NCBI GenBank assembly: GCA_027592745.1
Contig: JAQCLG010000014.1
Location: 1 to 42,625 of the forward strand
Length of the DNA: 42,625 nucleotides
Origin: Pseudomonadota bacterium
GTDB lineage: Bacteria > Pseudomonadota > Alphaproteobacteria > SP197
Reading direction: 5' to 3'
Under the pieces are notes generated by a model. The model made no database searches. It worked only from the letters and a program-made list of their open reading frames with translations, and was not told the origin of the DNA. This document shows positions 17,949 through 26,810 of the stretch, one piece after another. Positions within the stretch are counted from its first letter, which is position 1, and each line of letters opens with the position of its first letter. The position numbers were made by a program, and so were the translations under genes.

Positions 17949-19433
17949 TCACTCGTCGGCGTGCTGGGCCAGGAGCAGCGCGCGGCTTGCGATGATGCGG
18001 CTGACCGGAACCACCGAGAAACCCCGCGCCCGGGCCTGAGGGAGCCAGACGGCTAGGGCCGCGACCGTTGCCTCGTGGGGGTGGCCGATGCCGATGGCGA
18101 ATCCCTGAGCGCGGGCGACCTCCTCCAGTCTGGCGATCTGGGCCAGCACCGCGCCGGACTCGGGGACATTGTCGAGGAAGACATCGCGCCTGGCCGCCGG
18201 AACCCCGGCAGCCAGCGCCGTTTCGTAGGCGACAGAACCGGCGCTTGTCATCGAATCGACGAAGACGAGGCCGCGACCGTGCAGTTCGGCCATGACCAGG
18301 GCCATGGCCTGGCGGTCCTGGGTCAGCAGACTGCCCATGTGGTTGTTGACGCCGACGTAGCCGGTGAAACGGTCGAGGTTCCATGCCAGTTCGGCGGCCA
18401 GCGTCGACGGATCGAGGCGTTCCAGCAGGGCGTGGGGCCCGGGATCGACCGTCGGGTCGGTCGGTTCCATGGGCAGGTGCAGGAAGATCTCGTGGCCGGC
18501 AGCGGCGGCAAGCCGTGGCTGTTCGTCGAGGTTCTCGCCATAGGGGATGAAGGCCATGGTAATCGGCGCCGGAAGTGCGGCGACGCGCCGGGTCCGCGTG
18601 GCGTTCAGGCCGAGGTCGTCGATCATGATCGCGATCATCGGCACCGTGCCGGGATCGGGCAGGACCGGCACCGCCGGACCGGGCTGGAACTCGGGGCCGG
18701 CCTCGCTGATCGCGACCTCGACGCCTGCCTCCGGCACGTCCTGTGCCTGCGGCACCTGTTCGGGCAGCGGCAGGCCGGCCGGCGCCGGGTTGTCGTTGTC
18801 GGCTTCGATCCATCCGGTCGCAACGACCGCGACTGCCTCCGGGCTGGCGGCCCGTTCGCGCTCGAGGGCGCCATAGAGCAGCACGACCTCCGGCATGGTG
18901 TGCGGCGGTCCGGGGCGGCTGGCGGCGACCGTCGGCGGCGCCTCGGGTCCGGCCGTGCGGGTCAGCAGCAGGTAGAGTTCGCCCGGGCGATGGGGCGCAC
19001 CCGGCAGGGGCCGTGTCGATGGCGCCGGTGCCTGGACCGCAGCCAGGAGGGCGGCTTCGGCACCCAGATGGGGTGCACCCGGCAGGATGCGGGCCACCTG
19101 CAGCGCCGGATTGTCGGCCTCGGGAAAGCGAAAATAGAGCGGCGCAAGCTCGGCGGGCACGTGGGCCGGACCGCTGACCACAAGCGGCAGCGCGGGCATG
19201 TCGGGTGGCGCCAGGGCAGTGACCTCGATCGATACGGTGGAGGCTGGCAGCGGGAGACCGGGGGCCTCGTCAGACGCCCCAGCCAAAAGGGGCGGCGGCG
19301 CATCGGGCACCATCAGGGCCGTGCCCAGCCAGCCGGCCAGGACACCGGCCGCGACGGCACCCGAAATCCAGCGGAGCGGTCGCAGGACCGCCGCGCATCG
19401 CCGCAGCAGGATCAGGGTTTGGTCGCTGGCCAT
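17949..19433 (-). CDS. YibQ-type divergent polysaccharide deacetylase
   Basis: A 494-aa protein with a cytoplasmic N-terminus and one membrane segment (about residues 24-42, ISGAVAAGVLAGWLGTALMV). A long Pro/Ala-rich low-complexity linker follows to about residue 250, then a C-terminal divergent polysaccharide deacetylase domain. Domain motifs: IAIMIDDLGLNATRTR (Asp pair), ITMAFIPYGEN, EIFLHLPMEPTDP, YVGVNNHMGSLLT, GLVFVDSMTSAG and GIGHPHEATVAAL. The conserved Asp/His/Glu positions of the family are kept. The biochemical function is not well established, and a cell-wall or glycan role is presumed. In many alphaproteobacteria relatives lie near ctpA or envC; here it sits between trpE and trpG, convergent with trpE (22-nt gap) and divergent from trpG. 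Confidence 0.85.
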   Translation of the reverse strand: MASDQTLILLRRCAAVLRPLRWISGAVAAGVLAGWLGTALMVPDAPPPLLAGASDEAPGLPLPASTVSIEVTALAPPDMPALPLVVSGPAHVPAELAPLYFRFPEADNPALQVARILPGAPHLGAEAALLAAVQAPAPSTRPLPGAPHRPGELYLLLTRTAGPEAPPTVAASRPGPPHTMPEVVLLYGALERERAASPEAVAVVATGWIEADNDNPAPAGLPLPEQVPQAQDVPEAGVEVAISEAGPEFQPGPAVPVLPDPGTVPMIAIMIDDLGLNATRTRRVAALPAPITMAFIPYGENLDEQPRLAAAAGHEIFLHLPMEPTDPTVDPGPHALLERLDPSTLAAELAWNLDRFTGYVGVNNHMGSLLTQDRQAMALVMAELHGRGLVFVDSMTSAGSVAYETALAAGVPAARRDVFLDNVPESGAVLAQIARLEEVARAQGFAIGIGHPHEATVAALAVWLPQARARGFSVVPVSRIIASRALLLAQHADE

Positions 19434-19486
19434 CGCGCCGCAGTCTCCATGCGATGGCGCGGGCGCGCAAGGCGCGGCCAGCCGCG

Positions 19487-19515
19487 TTGTTCCGGCCGCA
19501 CTTGCACGTTATGTT
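19487..19515 (+). promoter_or_regulatory. candidate promoter of trpGDC-moaC-moeA
   Basis: TTGTTC, a 17-nt spacer and TATGTT, placed 30 nt upstream of the trpG ATG in the 112-nt divergent gap. I see no Trp-rich leader ORF or attenuator hairpin in this gap. Confidence 0.35.
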
Positions 19516-19545
19516 CCGCCCCGACCTTGCCCCGGAAACGACGCC

Positions 19546-20157
19546 ATGCCGTCCGCCAACGACCAACCCAACCTGGTGCTGATCGATAACTACGACAGCT
19601 TCACCTACAATCTGTGGCACTACCTGGGGCAGCTTGGCGCGCACACGGTGGTCCATCGCAACGACCAGATCACGGTCGATGGGGTGATGGCGACGGGCTG
19701 CGACGGCATCGTCATTTCGCCGGGACCCTGCGATCCCGACCGGGCCGGCATCTGTCTCGAGCTGATAGCACGGGCGGCAGCCACGGAAATGCCCCTGTTC
19801 GGGGTCTGCCTTGGCCACCAGGCGATCGGCCAGGCCTTCGGCGGCAGGGTCGAGCGTTCGCCGGTGCCGATGCACGGCAAGGTCTCGGCGGTCAGCCACG
19901 ACGGCAGCGGCGTCTTCCGCCAACTGCCCTCGCCCTTCCAGGCAACGCGTTACCATTCGCTGACGATCGCCCCCGGCAGCGTGCCCGATTGCCTGACGGT
20001 CAATGCCCATGCCGACGACGGCGTGGTCATGGGCGTGCGGCACCGCGAGCTGCCGATCCACGGCGTACAGTTCCATCCCGAAAGCATCGAGTCCGAGCAC
20101 GGCCATGCGCTACTGCGCAACTTCCTCGGCGAAATCGAGATCCGGAGGCGCAGATGA
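19546..20157 (+). CDS. trpG: anthranilate synthase component II (glutamine amidotransferase)
   Basis: Class I glutamine amidotransferase that supplies ammonia to TrpE; 203 aa from MPSANDQPN. Seen: VLIDNYDSFTYNLWHYLGQLG, GIVISPGPCDPDRAGIC with the oxyanion glycine loop, the nucleophile Cys in FGVCLGHQAIGQAFGG (about C88), MHGKVSAV and the His-Glu in VQFHPESIESEHG. It could also serve para-aminobenzoate synthesis, but trpD and trpC follow directly. The stop overlaps the trpD start (ATGA). A candidate promoter lies in the divergent gap with the deacetylase gene. Confidence 0.96.
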   Translation: MPSANDQPNLVLIDNYDSFTYNLWHYLGQLGAHTVVHRNDQITVDGVMATGCDGIVISPGPCDPDRAGICLELIARAAATEMPLFGVCLGHQAIGQAFGGRVERSPVPMHGKVSAVSHDGSGVFRQLPSPFQATRYHSLTIAPGSVPDCLTVNAHADDGVVMGVRHRELPIHGVQFHPESIESEHGHALLRNFLGEIEIRRRR

Positions 20158-21182
20158 GCGGAGCAGAAGCCGGGCTGAAGCCCTACATCGCCAGGGTCGC
20201 GGCGGGCGAAACCCTCTCGATCGACGACGCCGGGGCGGCCTTCGACGTCATCATGTCGGGCCAGGCGACGGCCTCGCAGCTGGGCGGTTTCCTGATGGCG
20301 CTTGCCATGCGCGGCGAGAGCACCGACGAGATCGCCGGGGCCGCCCGCGCCATGCGCGCCCACATGCATCGCATGCAGGCGACCCAGGGCGCGATCGACA
20401 TCGTCGGTACCGGCGGCGACGGGCGGCGCACCCTCAACATCTCGACGGCAACCGCCCTGGTCGTCGCCGGTTGCGGCGTGACTGTCGCCAAACACGGCAA
20501 CCGGGCTGCATCCTCCCAGTCGGGTGCGGCCGACGTGCTTTCCGCGCTGGGCGTCGACCTGGAGGCCGATTACGCTACGGTGCAGCGTGCGATCGATGCC
20601 GGCCTGGGCTTCATGATCGCGCCGCGCTACCACAGCGCCATGCGCCACGTCATGCCGACCCGCATCGAGCTGGGTGCCCGCACCGTCTTCAACCTGCTGG
20701 GACCGCTCTGCAATCCCGCCGACGTCAAGCTCTACATGCTGGGCGTGCCGGCGCAGCGCTGGGTCGAACCGCTCGCCCGGGTGCTGGGCGAACTGGGCGC
20801 CGAACGGGCCTGGGTGGTGCACAGCGGCGACGGCTGCGACGAACTGACCCTTTCGGCGCCCAATCTGGTTGCCGTGCTCGAAGGCGGCAAGGTCACGATG
20901 ACGACGGTCAGCGCGGCGGATGCCGGCCTGCCGGAACATCCGTTCGCGGCGATCGGTGGGGGCAGTCCGGCCGAGAATGCCCAGGCCCTTGCCGCCCTGC
21001 TGGACGGCGCGGCCGGCGCCTACCGCGATACCGTGCTGTTCAACGCCGCGGCGGCACTGATCGTCGCCGGGCGGGCCGGCGAGCTTGCCGAAGGCGTCGC
21101 CCTTGCCGCACAGGCCATCGACAGCGGCCGGGCACGGGCGAGCCTCGACCGGCTGGTCGCGATCACCACCGGCAAGGGCTGA
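20154..21182 (+). CDS. trpD: anthranilate phosphoribosyltransferase
   Basis: Transfers phosphoribose from PRPP to anthranilate; 342 aa. I start at the ATG inside the ATGA overlap with trpG, which gives MSGAEAGLKPYIARVAAGETLS; the longer ORF in the track is trpG sequence in another frame. Seen: GFLMALAMRGESTDEIAGAARAM, the PRPP-binding IVGTGGDGRRTLNISTATA, VAKHGNRAASSQSGAADVL, FMIAPRYHSAMRHVMPTRIELG and TVFNLLGPLCNPA. All are the normal family signatures. TrpC follows after 7 nt. Confidence 0.97.
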   Translation: MSGAEAGLKPYIARVAAGETLSIDDAGAAFDVIMSGQATASQLGGFLMALAMRGESTDEIAGAARAMRAHMHRMQATQGAIDIVGTGGDGRRTLNISTATALVVAGCGVTVAKHGNRAASSQSGAADVLSALGVDLEADYATVQRAIDAGLGFMIAPRYHSAMRHVMPTRIELGARTVFNLLGPLCNPADVKLYMLGVPAQRWVEPLARVLGELGAERAWVVHSGDGCDELTLSAPNLVAVLEGGKVTMTTVSAADAGLPEHPFAAIGGGSPAENAQALAALLDGAAGAYRDTVLFNAAAALIVAGRAGELAEGVALAAQAIDSGRARASLDRLVAITTGKG

Positions 21183-21189
21183 GGGGACC

Positions 21190-22008
21190 GTGAGCGACAT
21201 CCTGGAGAAGATCTGCGCCGACAAGCGCGAACACGTCGCACGCTGCAAGACCGTGCGACCCCTGGCGACGCTGGAGGCCGCCGCCGCCGCCGCGCCTGCG
21301 CCGCTGGGTTTCGCTCAGGTGCTGGAAGCCGGTGCGTCGCAGGGCGGCTGGGGCCTGATCGCCGAGATCAAGCGCGCCTCGCCCAGCGCCGGCGAGATCC
21401 GGCCCGATTTCGACCCGGCTTCGCTCGCCCGCGCCTATCGCCAGGGCGGCGCTTCCTGCCTGTCGGTGCTGACCGACGAACCCTATTTCAGGGGCCGCGA
21501 CTCCTATGTGATGGAGGCAAGGGAGGCGAGCGAATTACCATGTCTTCGCAAAGACTTCATGGTCGATCCTTACCAGGTGGTTGAAGCGCGTGCGATCGGT
21601 GCCGACTGTATCCTGGTGATCATGGCCGCGGTCGACGACGCTTTGGCGCGCGATCTGGTCGCGACCGCCGATGCCTGGTCCCTCGACGTTCTCGTCGAGG
21701 TGCACGACGGCGAGGAACTCGAGCGTGCGCTGAAGCTCGACACCCGCCTGCTGGGTATCAACAACCGCAACCTTAAGACCCTGGCGGTCGACCTGGCCAC
21801 GACCGAGGCCCTGGCGCCGCGCGTGCCGGCCGACCGCCTGGTGATCTGCGAAAGCGGCATCAAGCGCCATGCCGACCTGGAGCGCATGGCGGCCAGCAAC
21901 GTGCGCTGTTTCCTGGTCGGCGAACACCTGATGCGCCAGGAGGACGTCGCGGCGGCCACGCGCGAGCTCCTTGGCCGGCCGGACCGCGCGACGGCTGCCG
22001 CCCGATGA
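21190..22008 (+). CDS. trpC: indole-3-glycerol-phosphate synthase
   Basis: Converts carboxyphenylamino-deoxyribulose phosphate to indole-3-glycerol phosphate; a TIM barrel of 272 aa from the GTG start ([17 protein letters not shown]), with AGGGG just upstream. Seen: [16 protein letters not shown] with catalytic Lys, [51 protein letters not shown] and [13 protein letters not shown]. It is the monofunctional form without a fused TrpF domain. Its last bases overlap moaC (ATGA). The trp-moa linkage is typical of alphaproteobacteria. Confidence 0.97.
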   Translation: MSDILEKICADKREHVARCKTVRPLATLEAAAAAAPAPLGFAQVLEAGASQGGWGLIAEIKRASPSAGEIRPDFDPASLARAYRQGGASCLSVLTDEPYFRGRDSYVMEAREASELPCLRKDFMVDPYQVVEARAIGADCILVIMAAVDDALARDLVATADAWSLDVLVEVHDGEELERALKLDTRLLGINNRNLKTLAVDLATTEALAPRVPADRLVICESGIKRHADLERMAASNVRCFLVGEHLMRQEDVAAATRELLGRPDRATAAAR

Positions 22009-22484
22009 GCGGGCGCCTGACCCACCTCGACGAGGCCGGCCATGCCCGCATGGTCGATGTCTCGGACAAGGAGAACACCGTCCGCATCGCGGTCGCCTGC
22101 GGCAGCATCGCCATGCGACCCGAGACCCTGGCGATGATCGTCGAGGGCAGCGTGCCCAAGGGCGATGTCATGGCCGCGGCCCGCATTGCCGGGATCATGG
22201 CGGCCAAGCGTACGGCCGATCTCATCCCGCTGTGCCATCCATTGGCGCTGTCCTCGGTCGAGGTCGAACTCGCTCCGGCCGAGAATGGCGCCGCCGTCGA
22301 GATCAGGGCGATGTGCAAGCTGACCGGGTGCACCGGTGTCGAGATGGAGGCCCTGACCGCCGTCTCCGTCGCCGCACTCACGGTCTATGACATGTGCAAG
22401 GCGGTAGACCGGGGCATGCGGATCGGCGAAATCCGCCTGGTGCACAAGTCCGGCGGCAAGTCCGGAACCTGGGAGCAGCCATGA
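22005..22484 (+). CDS. moaC: cyclic pyranopterin monophosphate synthase MoaC
   Basis: Second enzyme of molybdenum cofactor synthesis, which rearranges 3',8-cyclo-GTP (made by MoaA) to cPMP; 159 aa, the normal length. Seen: [18 protein letters not shown] at the start, the active-site segment [20 protein letters not shown], and [20 protein letters not shown] with [19 protein letters not shown] at the end. It is joined to trpC and moeA by 4-nt ATGA overlaps, so translation of the three is probably coupled. Confidence 0.97.
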   Translation: MSGRLTHLDEAGHARMVDVSDKENTVRIAVACGSIAMRPETLAMIVEGSVPKGDVMAAARIAGIMAAKRTADLIPLCHPLALSSVEVELAPAENGAAVEIRAMCKLTGCTGVEMEALTAVSVAALTVYDMCKAVDRGMRIGEIRLVHKSGGKSGTWEQP

Positions 22485-23674
22485 TCCCTGTGGCGCAGGC
22501 GCGCAGGCGCATCCTCGACGGCTTTGCCGCCCTGCCCGCCGAACAGGTCGCGATCTCCCAGGCCGACGGCAGGGTGCTGGCCGAGGATGTCGCGGCCCGT
22601 GTCACCAAGCCGCCCCAGGACGTTTCCTCGATGGACGGCTACGCAGTCCATGCTGCCGATGTCGCCAGCGTTCCGGCTGCACTGATCGTGGTCGGCGAAG
22701 CCCCGGCGGGCGGCGCCTACGGCATGGCGCTGGGGCGCGGCGAGGCGGTGCGCATCTTCACCGGCGGCCCCCTGCCCGAGGGTGCGGATGCCGTCGTGAT
22801 CCAGGAGAACACCGTGCGTGACGGCGATCGCGTGATCGTGCGCGAGAGCGTCGCTCCGGGGCGTTTCGTGCGCCGCAAGGGTCTCGATTTTCGCGCCGGC
22901 GACATCGGCTGTGCGGCGGGAACGCGCCTGGGGGCTCGCCAGATCGGGCTGATCGCGGCGATGAACGTGCCCTGGGTGATGGTCACGCGCCGGCCGCGCA
23001 TCGCCATCCTGGGCACCGGCGATGAAATCGTGAATCCGGGCGACCCGCTGGGGCCCAACCAGATCATCTCCTCCAATTCGCTGGCGGTTGCCGCAATCGT
23101 GCGCGAGGCAGGAGCCGAGGCGCTCAACCTGGGCATCGCGACCGACAACGAAGCATCGCTGCGGCGCATGATTGCCGGCGCACGCCAGGCCGACCTCCTG
23201 GTCGTCTCCGGCGGCATGTCGGTGGGCGATCACGACCTGGTGCGCCATGTCCTGGGCGACGACGGGCTGGCGCTCGACTTCTGGAAGATCGCCATGCGCC
23301 CCGGCAAACCGCTGACCTTCGGACGGTTGGGCGACACGCCGATGCTCGGCCTGCCCGGCAACCCCGTCTCGACCCTGGTGTGCGGCCACCTCTTCCTGCG
23401 CCCGGCGATCGGAAGGATGCTGGGGCTGCGGGACGACGGCGACGGCGAGGACCGTGCGGTCCTTGGCATCGACCTGAAGGCCAACGACGAGCGCGAGGAC
23501 TACCTGCGGGCCAGGCTGGAGCGGGGCGAGGACGGCGGCTGGGTCGCGACCCCCTTTGCCGCGCAGGACAGCTCGATGCTTGCGACGCTGGCCCAGGCCG
23601 GCGCCTTGGTCGTGCGCGAGCCCCATGCCCCGGCGGCGCGGGCCGGCGAAACCTGCCGGATCGTGCGGCTTTAG
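22481..23674 (+). CDS. moeA: molybdopterin molybdenumtransferase MoeA
   Basis: Inserts molybdate into adenylated molybdopterin in the last step of Mo cofactor synthesis. I begin at the ATG in the ATGA overlap with moaC, giving 397 aa. Seen: [44 protein letters not shown], the MoCF domain [20 protein letters not shown] and [14 protein letters not shown], and [15 protein letters not shown] with [11 protein letters not shown]. The stop codon TAG is also the first part of the downstream palindrome, so the operon ends exactly where the repeat begins. Confidence 0.96.
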   Translation: MIPVAQARRRILDGFAALPAEQVAISQADGRVLAEDVAARVTKPPQDVSSMDGYAVHAADVASVPAALIVVGEAPAGGAYGMALGRGEAVRIFTGGPLPEGADAVVIQENTVRDGDRVIVRESVAPGRFVRRKGLDFRAGDIGCAAGTRLGARQIGLIAAMNVPWVMVTRRPRIAILGTGDEIVNPGDPLGPNQIISSNSLAVAAIVREAGAEALNLGIATDNEASLRRMIAGARQADLLVVSGGMSVGDHDLVRHVLGDDGLALDFWKIAMRPGKPLTFGRLGDTPMLGLPGNPVSTLVCGHLFLRPAIGRMLGLRDDGDGEDRAVLGIDLKANDEREDYLRARLERGEDGGWVATPFAAQDSSMLATLAQAGALVVREPHAPAARAGETCRIVRL

Positions 23675-23741
23675 AGCAAATCATCCTTCTGCGGAATCGC
23701 TTCGCGATTGCGCAGAAGGATGTGAATTTGCTCTATTTTTT
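23673..23741 (+). terminator. long hairpin plus T-tract after moeA, likely intrinsic terminator
   Basis: AGAGCAAAT, then TCCTTCTGCG, is matched by CGCAGAAGGA and ATTTGCTCT around a GAATCGCTTCGCGATT core that itself pairs. The near-perfect palindrome of about 60 nt is followed at once by ATTTTTT. Position and structure fit termination of the trp-moa operon. The same hairpin is also the first unit of a repeat pair. Confidence 0.6.
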
Positions 23742-23807
23742 GAGGTAGAGCGGATTCACACGATCACCTGGGACCGTGGAACGGTTCCAGGTGATCGTGA
23801 TCCGCTC
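23673..23807. repeat. tandem pair of palindromic REP/RIME-like units
   Basis: Two long palindromes lie 13 nt apart. The first runs AGAGCAAAT...ATTTGCTCT. The second starts GAGCGGATTCAC with inner arms ACGATCACCTGG and CCAGGTGATCGT and closes GATCCGCTC. Both start TAGAGC(A/G)(A/G)AT and end GTGA..T..GCTC, so they look like two members of one element family. Dispersed intergenic palindromes of this kind are known in alphaproteobacteria (RIME/REP-type). Whether other copies exist cannot be seen here. Confidence 0.6.
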
Positions 23808-23851
23808 CAGGAGAACAACGATCCGATTGCAGGCACATTCCGGCAACAGGG

Positions 23852-23880
23852 TTGACACAAACTGTGAACTTAACTAGAAC
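23852..23880 (+). promoter_or_regulatory. lexA promoter overlapped by an SOS (LexA) box
   Basis: TTGACA, a 17-nt spacer and TAGAAC form a good sigma-70 promoter. The alphaproteobacterial SOS box GAAC-N7-GAAC is present as GAACTTAACTAGAAC (last 15 bases of this span) and covers the -10 box. LexA bound there would block its own transcription, the standard autoregulatory arrangement. Confidence 0.8.
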
Positions 23881-23927
23881 ATGTAGCGACGTTAGCTATT
23901 TGTTCCATTTCTAGTGGGGGTGCACAG

Positions 23928-24623
23928 ATGTTGACCCGCAAGCAGCAGGAACTCCTGCTCTTCATCAACGAGCGGCTCGGCAGGGACGGGGTTTCCCCCT
24001 CCTTCGACGAGATGAAGGATGCCGTCGGCCTGAAATCCAAATCGGGCATTCACCGCCTGATCACCGCCCTGGAGGAACGCGGCTTCATCCGCCGCCTGCC
24101 CCATCGGGCACGCGCGCTGGAGGTTCTCAAGCTGCCCCCGGGTGTCGGCGAACCGATCGCCACCCTGGCCGTGATCGAGGGCGATCTCGACCGGGTTCCC
24201 GCCAAGCGCCCGCCGGCCACTGCGGCAAGCAACGACGACGGCACGATCTCGCTCGCTCTGCACGGCAAGATCGCGGCCGGCACGCCGATCGAGGCCCTCT
24301 CGGACCCCTCGCGCAGCTTCGACGTTCCGGCCTCCATGGTCGGCAGCCGCGACTGCTACGCGCTGGAGATCGAGGGCGATTCGATGATCGACGCCGGCAT
24401 CCTCGACGGCGACATCGTGGTCGTCGAACGCTGCCAGACGGCCGAAAACGGCACCATCGTCGTCGCCCTGGTCGACGACAACGAGGCGACGCTCAAGCGT
24501 CTGAGGCGCCACCGCGACTCGATCGCCCTGGAGCCGGCCAATTCCGCCTACGAAACCCGCATCTTCGGCCCCGACAGGGTGAAGCTGCAGGGCCGCCTGA
24601 TCGGCCTGGTGCGCAGCTACTGA
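23928..24623 (+). CDS. lexA: LexA SOS repressor
   Basis: Transcriptional repressor of DNA-damage genes, 231 aa. The N-terminal winged-helix DNA-binding domain begins [17 protein letters not shown] and contains [21 protein letters not shown], typical of alphaproteobacterial LexA. The C-terminal S24 autoprotease domain has the Ala-Gly cleavage bond in [11 protein letters not shown] (about A117-G118), catalytic Ser in [10 protein letters not shown] (about S152) and catalytic Lys in NEATLKRL (about K190). A GGGGG tract lies about 7 nt before the ATG. The upstream SOS box indicates self-repression. It overlaps the 3' end of comEC by 7 bp, tail to tail. Confidence 0.97.
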   Translation: MLTRKQQELLLFINERLGRDGVSPSFDEMKDAVGLKSKSGIHRLITALEERGFIRRLPHRARALEVLKLPPGVGEPIATLAVIEGDLDRVPAKRPPATAASNDDGTISLALHGKIAAGTPIEALSDPSRSFDVPASMVGSRDCYALEIEGDSMIDAGILDGDIVVVERCQTAENGTIVVALVDDNEATLKRLRRHRDSIALEPANSAYETRIFGPDRVKLQGRLIGLVRSY

Positions 24624-26260
24624 GACTGGGGCCCCTGGCTCCAGGGCCTTTCGCCGCGTTCGCTGGCGAGGGTGTCGATCGTGGCACCCTTGCCGGTGAA
24701 CGTGATGGCATGGCCGCCCTGGCGCCAGAGGTCGAAACGATCGATCACGCCGAGCGGCGCCGGGCACGGGTTTTCCACCGGCACCAGGGCAAGGACCAGA
24801 TCGGCCATGGCGCAGTCCTCGTCGAGGGCGGCGGGGTGGGCGATGACGGCAACCACAAGATCCGGCCTTTCCGGCGGACGGTAGAGGCAGCCCAGGGCGT
24901 CGCACCGCTGTGCGCCCTGCAGGCCGCCCTCTCCCGGCTGCGGCCAGGCGACCTCATCGACATCGCCGGCCATGCGCGTCCAGGCCTCGCGGGCGAGGGC
25001 GTCGCGCCGCAGGGTGGACATGGCGAGCGCGCCGTCGGGCAGGCGCAGCGCGACAAGATCGGCATCGCCGTTGACCAGGATATCGGGCGGCCGGGCCAGG
25101 GCAAAGAGAACGGCCGCCAGGGCCACCCCGGCCAGCCCTGCGAGGCGCCAGGGTTTGCGCCAGAGACACAGCCAGAGCAGGCCCAGCCCGGCTGCCGGCA
25201 GCGCCCAGGACGAGGCGTGAGGCAGCGAGAGATGCGACCAGGGCAGGCCCGAGGTCCAGCGCGCGATCGCCAGGATGCCGTCGATGCCCCAGCCCATGGG
25301 AACAAGGGCCAGACCCTCCAGGCCCAGGGGCATGAGGAGCAGCGCCATCAAACCCCAGGGCATGACCCAGATTGCAAACAGCGGTACGGCGGCCAGGTTG
25401 GCAAGTGGTCCCCAGGTCGCGATGCGTCCGAAGTGGGCAAGGACGAAGGGTGTCGTGGCGGCATTGGCGATCATCGTGGTGAGCGCGACACCTGCAAGGT
25501 AGAGCGCGATACGCCCTCCCCAGCTGTGGGCGGCGCGCCAGCCCGGCACCCGGTCGCGCAGCAGTTCGCAGACTGCGACGAGGCCGAGCACGGCGGCGAA
25601 GGAAAGCTGGAAGCTCGCTCCCATGGCGACGTGGGGCGCGATTGCCAGGATCAGGCTCGCAGCCAACGCGACCATGCGCAGGGAGATCGCCTGGCGGCCC
25701 AGCATCACGGCAAACAGCACGACCGAGGTCATCAGGAAGGCGCGCTGGGTCGGCACCGTCATGCCCGAAATCAGCAGGTAACCCAGGGAGACGACGATGG
25801 CGGCAAGCGCCGCCCAGGTCTTGATCGGCCGGTGCAGCGCAAGCGGCTCGATGGCCGCCAGGGCGAAACGCACGACAAAAAAGGCGATCGCGGCGACCAT
25901 ACCCAGATGCAGCCCGGATATGGCCAGCAGGTGCGCCAGGCCGGCATCGCGTACGGCGACCAGGGTTTCCTCGGGCACGCCGCCGCGTTCGCCGGTGAGC
26001 AGGGCGGCCGCGATGCCCCCGGTCTCCCCGGGCAGGGCATCGAGGATGCGCCGGGTTGCCGCCAGGCGCACGCGCTCCAGCCCGTCCCGCAGATCCGCCC
26101 AGAGACCTGCTGGAGGCGAGGATGCATCGTCCCGGGCCGTCAGGGGGCCGACGGCAAAGCCGACACCGCCGATGCCCTTGAACCAGGCATCGCGCCCGAA
26201 ATCGAAGCCCCCCGGCCAGGCCGGCCCCGGCGGGCCCCGCAGGATCGCCAGGATGGTCAC
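24617..26260 (-). CDS. comEC: ComEC/Rec2 family protein, C-terminal part of a gene split by TAG
   Basis: Carries most of ComEC, the inner-membrane channel that passes single-stranded DNA in natural transformation. The 547-aa frame opens directly after a TAG with GTG ([21 protein letters not shown]), which is the middle of the usual OB-fold/DUF4131 region and not a natural N-terminus. The Competence domain follows: [50 protein letters not shown], then many membrane helices. The C-terminal soluble region looks like a degenerate metallo-beta-lactamase-like domain. It could be translated by reinitiation (TAG followed at once by GTG), by readthrough, or not at all. Together with the N-terminal part the length is about 703 codons, normal for ComEC. 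Confidence 0.85.
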   Translation of the reverse strand: MTILAILRGPPGPAWPGGFDFGRDAWFKGIGGVGFAVGPLTARDDASSPPAGLWADLRDGLERVRLAATRRILDALPGETGGIAAALLTGERGGVPEETLVAVRDAGLAHLLAISGLHLGMVAAIAFFVVRFALAAIEPLALHRPIKTWAALAAIVVSLGYLLISGMTVPTQRAFLMTSVVLFAVMLGRQAISLRMVALAASLILAIAPHVAMGASFQLSFAAVLGLVAVCELLRDRVPGWRAAHSWGGRIALYLAGVALTTMIANAATTPFVLAHFGRIATWGPLANLAAVPLFAIWVMPWGLMALLLMPLGLEGLALVPMGWGIDGILAIARWTSGLPWSHLSLPHASSWALPAAGLGLLWLCLWRKPWRLAGLAGVALAAVLFALARPPDILVNGDADLVALRLPDGALAMSTLRRDALAREAWTRMAGDVDEVAWPQPGEGGLQGAQRCDALGCLYRPPERPDLVVAVIAHPAALDEDCAMADLVLALVPVENPCPAPLGVIDRFDLWRQGGHAITFTGKGATIDTLASERGERPWSQGPQSQ

Positions 26261-26728
26261 CTATTCTCCCGGCACCGGTGCGATGCCGCCGTGGGTGCGC
26301 ACGGTGATGCGCACGCGGCGGGGCGTTTCGCCGGCATCCAGCCAGGGAATCGAAAGCGCATCGAGGACGATGCGCACGTCCTTCTCGCGCGGCTCGACAT
26401 CGACGATGCGGCCGCTGACCGGGACGGGGCCGATCTCGCGCGACAGCAGCGGACCGGCAACGCGCCAGGTTTCCCACTGGGCCAGGGCATATCCCGCCGC
26501 GACCACGGCGGCGGCAAACAGGCAGAGGCCGGCGACCGGTACCCTGCGCAGCAGCACCGCGCCGGTCAGCAGGATCGCGCCGGCAAGGGCACCGGCCCAG
26601 GGCTCGAAGGCAAGATCGAAGTAGAGGGCGATGCCGCCCAGCAGGCCGACGGGCAGCCAAAGCGGCCACTGCTCGCGCTCGCTCGCGAGGACGGAACCCA
26701 GGCCGTGGCGCAGCGTCAGGCGAGCCAT
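26261..26728 (-). CDS. comEC: ComEC N-terminal part, ends at an in-frame TAG
   Basis: Encodes 155 aa in the same frame as the downstream ComEC part, separated from it only by the TAG. It begins MARLTLRHGLGSVLASEREQW and has two or three membrane segments (LPVGLLGGIALYFDL, ALAGAILLTGAVLL, LFAAAVVAAGYALA). It then enters the extracytoplasmic OB-like region (VSGRIVDVEPREKDVRIVLDAL, RRVRITVRTHG) and stops after PVPGE. Homologues continue straight on at this point, so the TAG interrupts the gene and is not a domain boundary. It is divergent from gltX. Whether this is a pseudogene, a split gene or a readthrough gene cannot be decided from sequence alone. Confidence 0.8.
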   Translation of the reverse strand: MARLTLRHGLGSVLASEREQWPLWLPVGLLGGIALYFDLAFEPWAGALAGAILLTGAVLLRRVPVAGLCLFAAAVVAAGYALAQWETWRVAGPLLSREIGPVPVSGRIVDVEPREKDVRIVLDALSIPWLDAGETPRRVRITVRTHGGIAPVPGE

Positions 26729-26755
26729 GGCCCATGTTAGGACCTCCCGGACGGC

Positions 26756-26783
26756 TTGTCGTGCCGGTCCGATCTGCTAAACA
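26756..26783 (+). promoter_or_regulatory. candidate gltX promoter
   Basis: TTGTCG, a 16-nt spacer and TAAACA lie 27 nt upstream of the gltX ATG in the 82-nt divergent gap with comEC. Moderate match only. Confidence 0.35.
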
Positions 26784-26810
26784 GGCCCGCCTGCGACCAG
26801 GACCCAAGAC

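Noticed and set aside
19434-19545. Search for a trp leader peptide or attenuator ahead of trpG, and in the 2-nt gap ahead of trpE
   Set aside because: No short ORF with Trp codons and no competing hairpins are present.
24710-26740. 676-aa plus-strand ORF
   Set aside because: Antisense shadow of comEC, with Gly/Arg/Gln-rich sequence and no recognisable domain.
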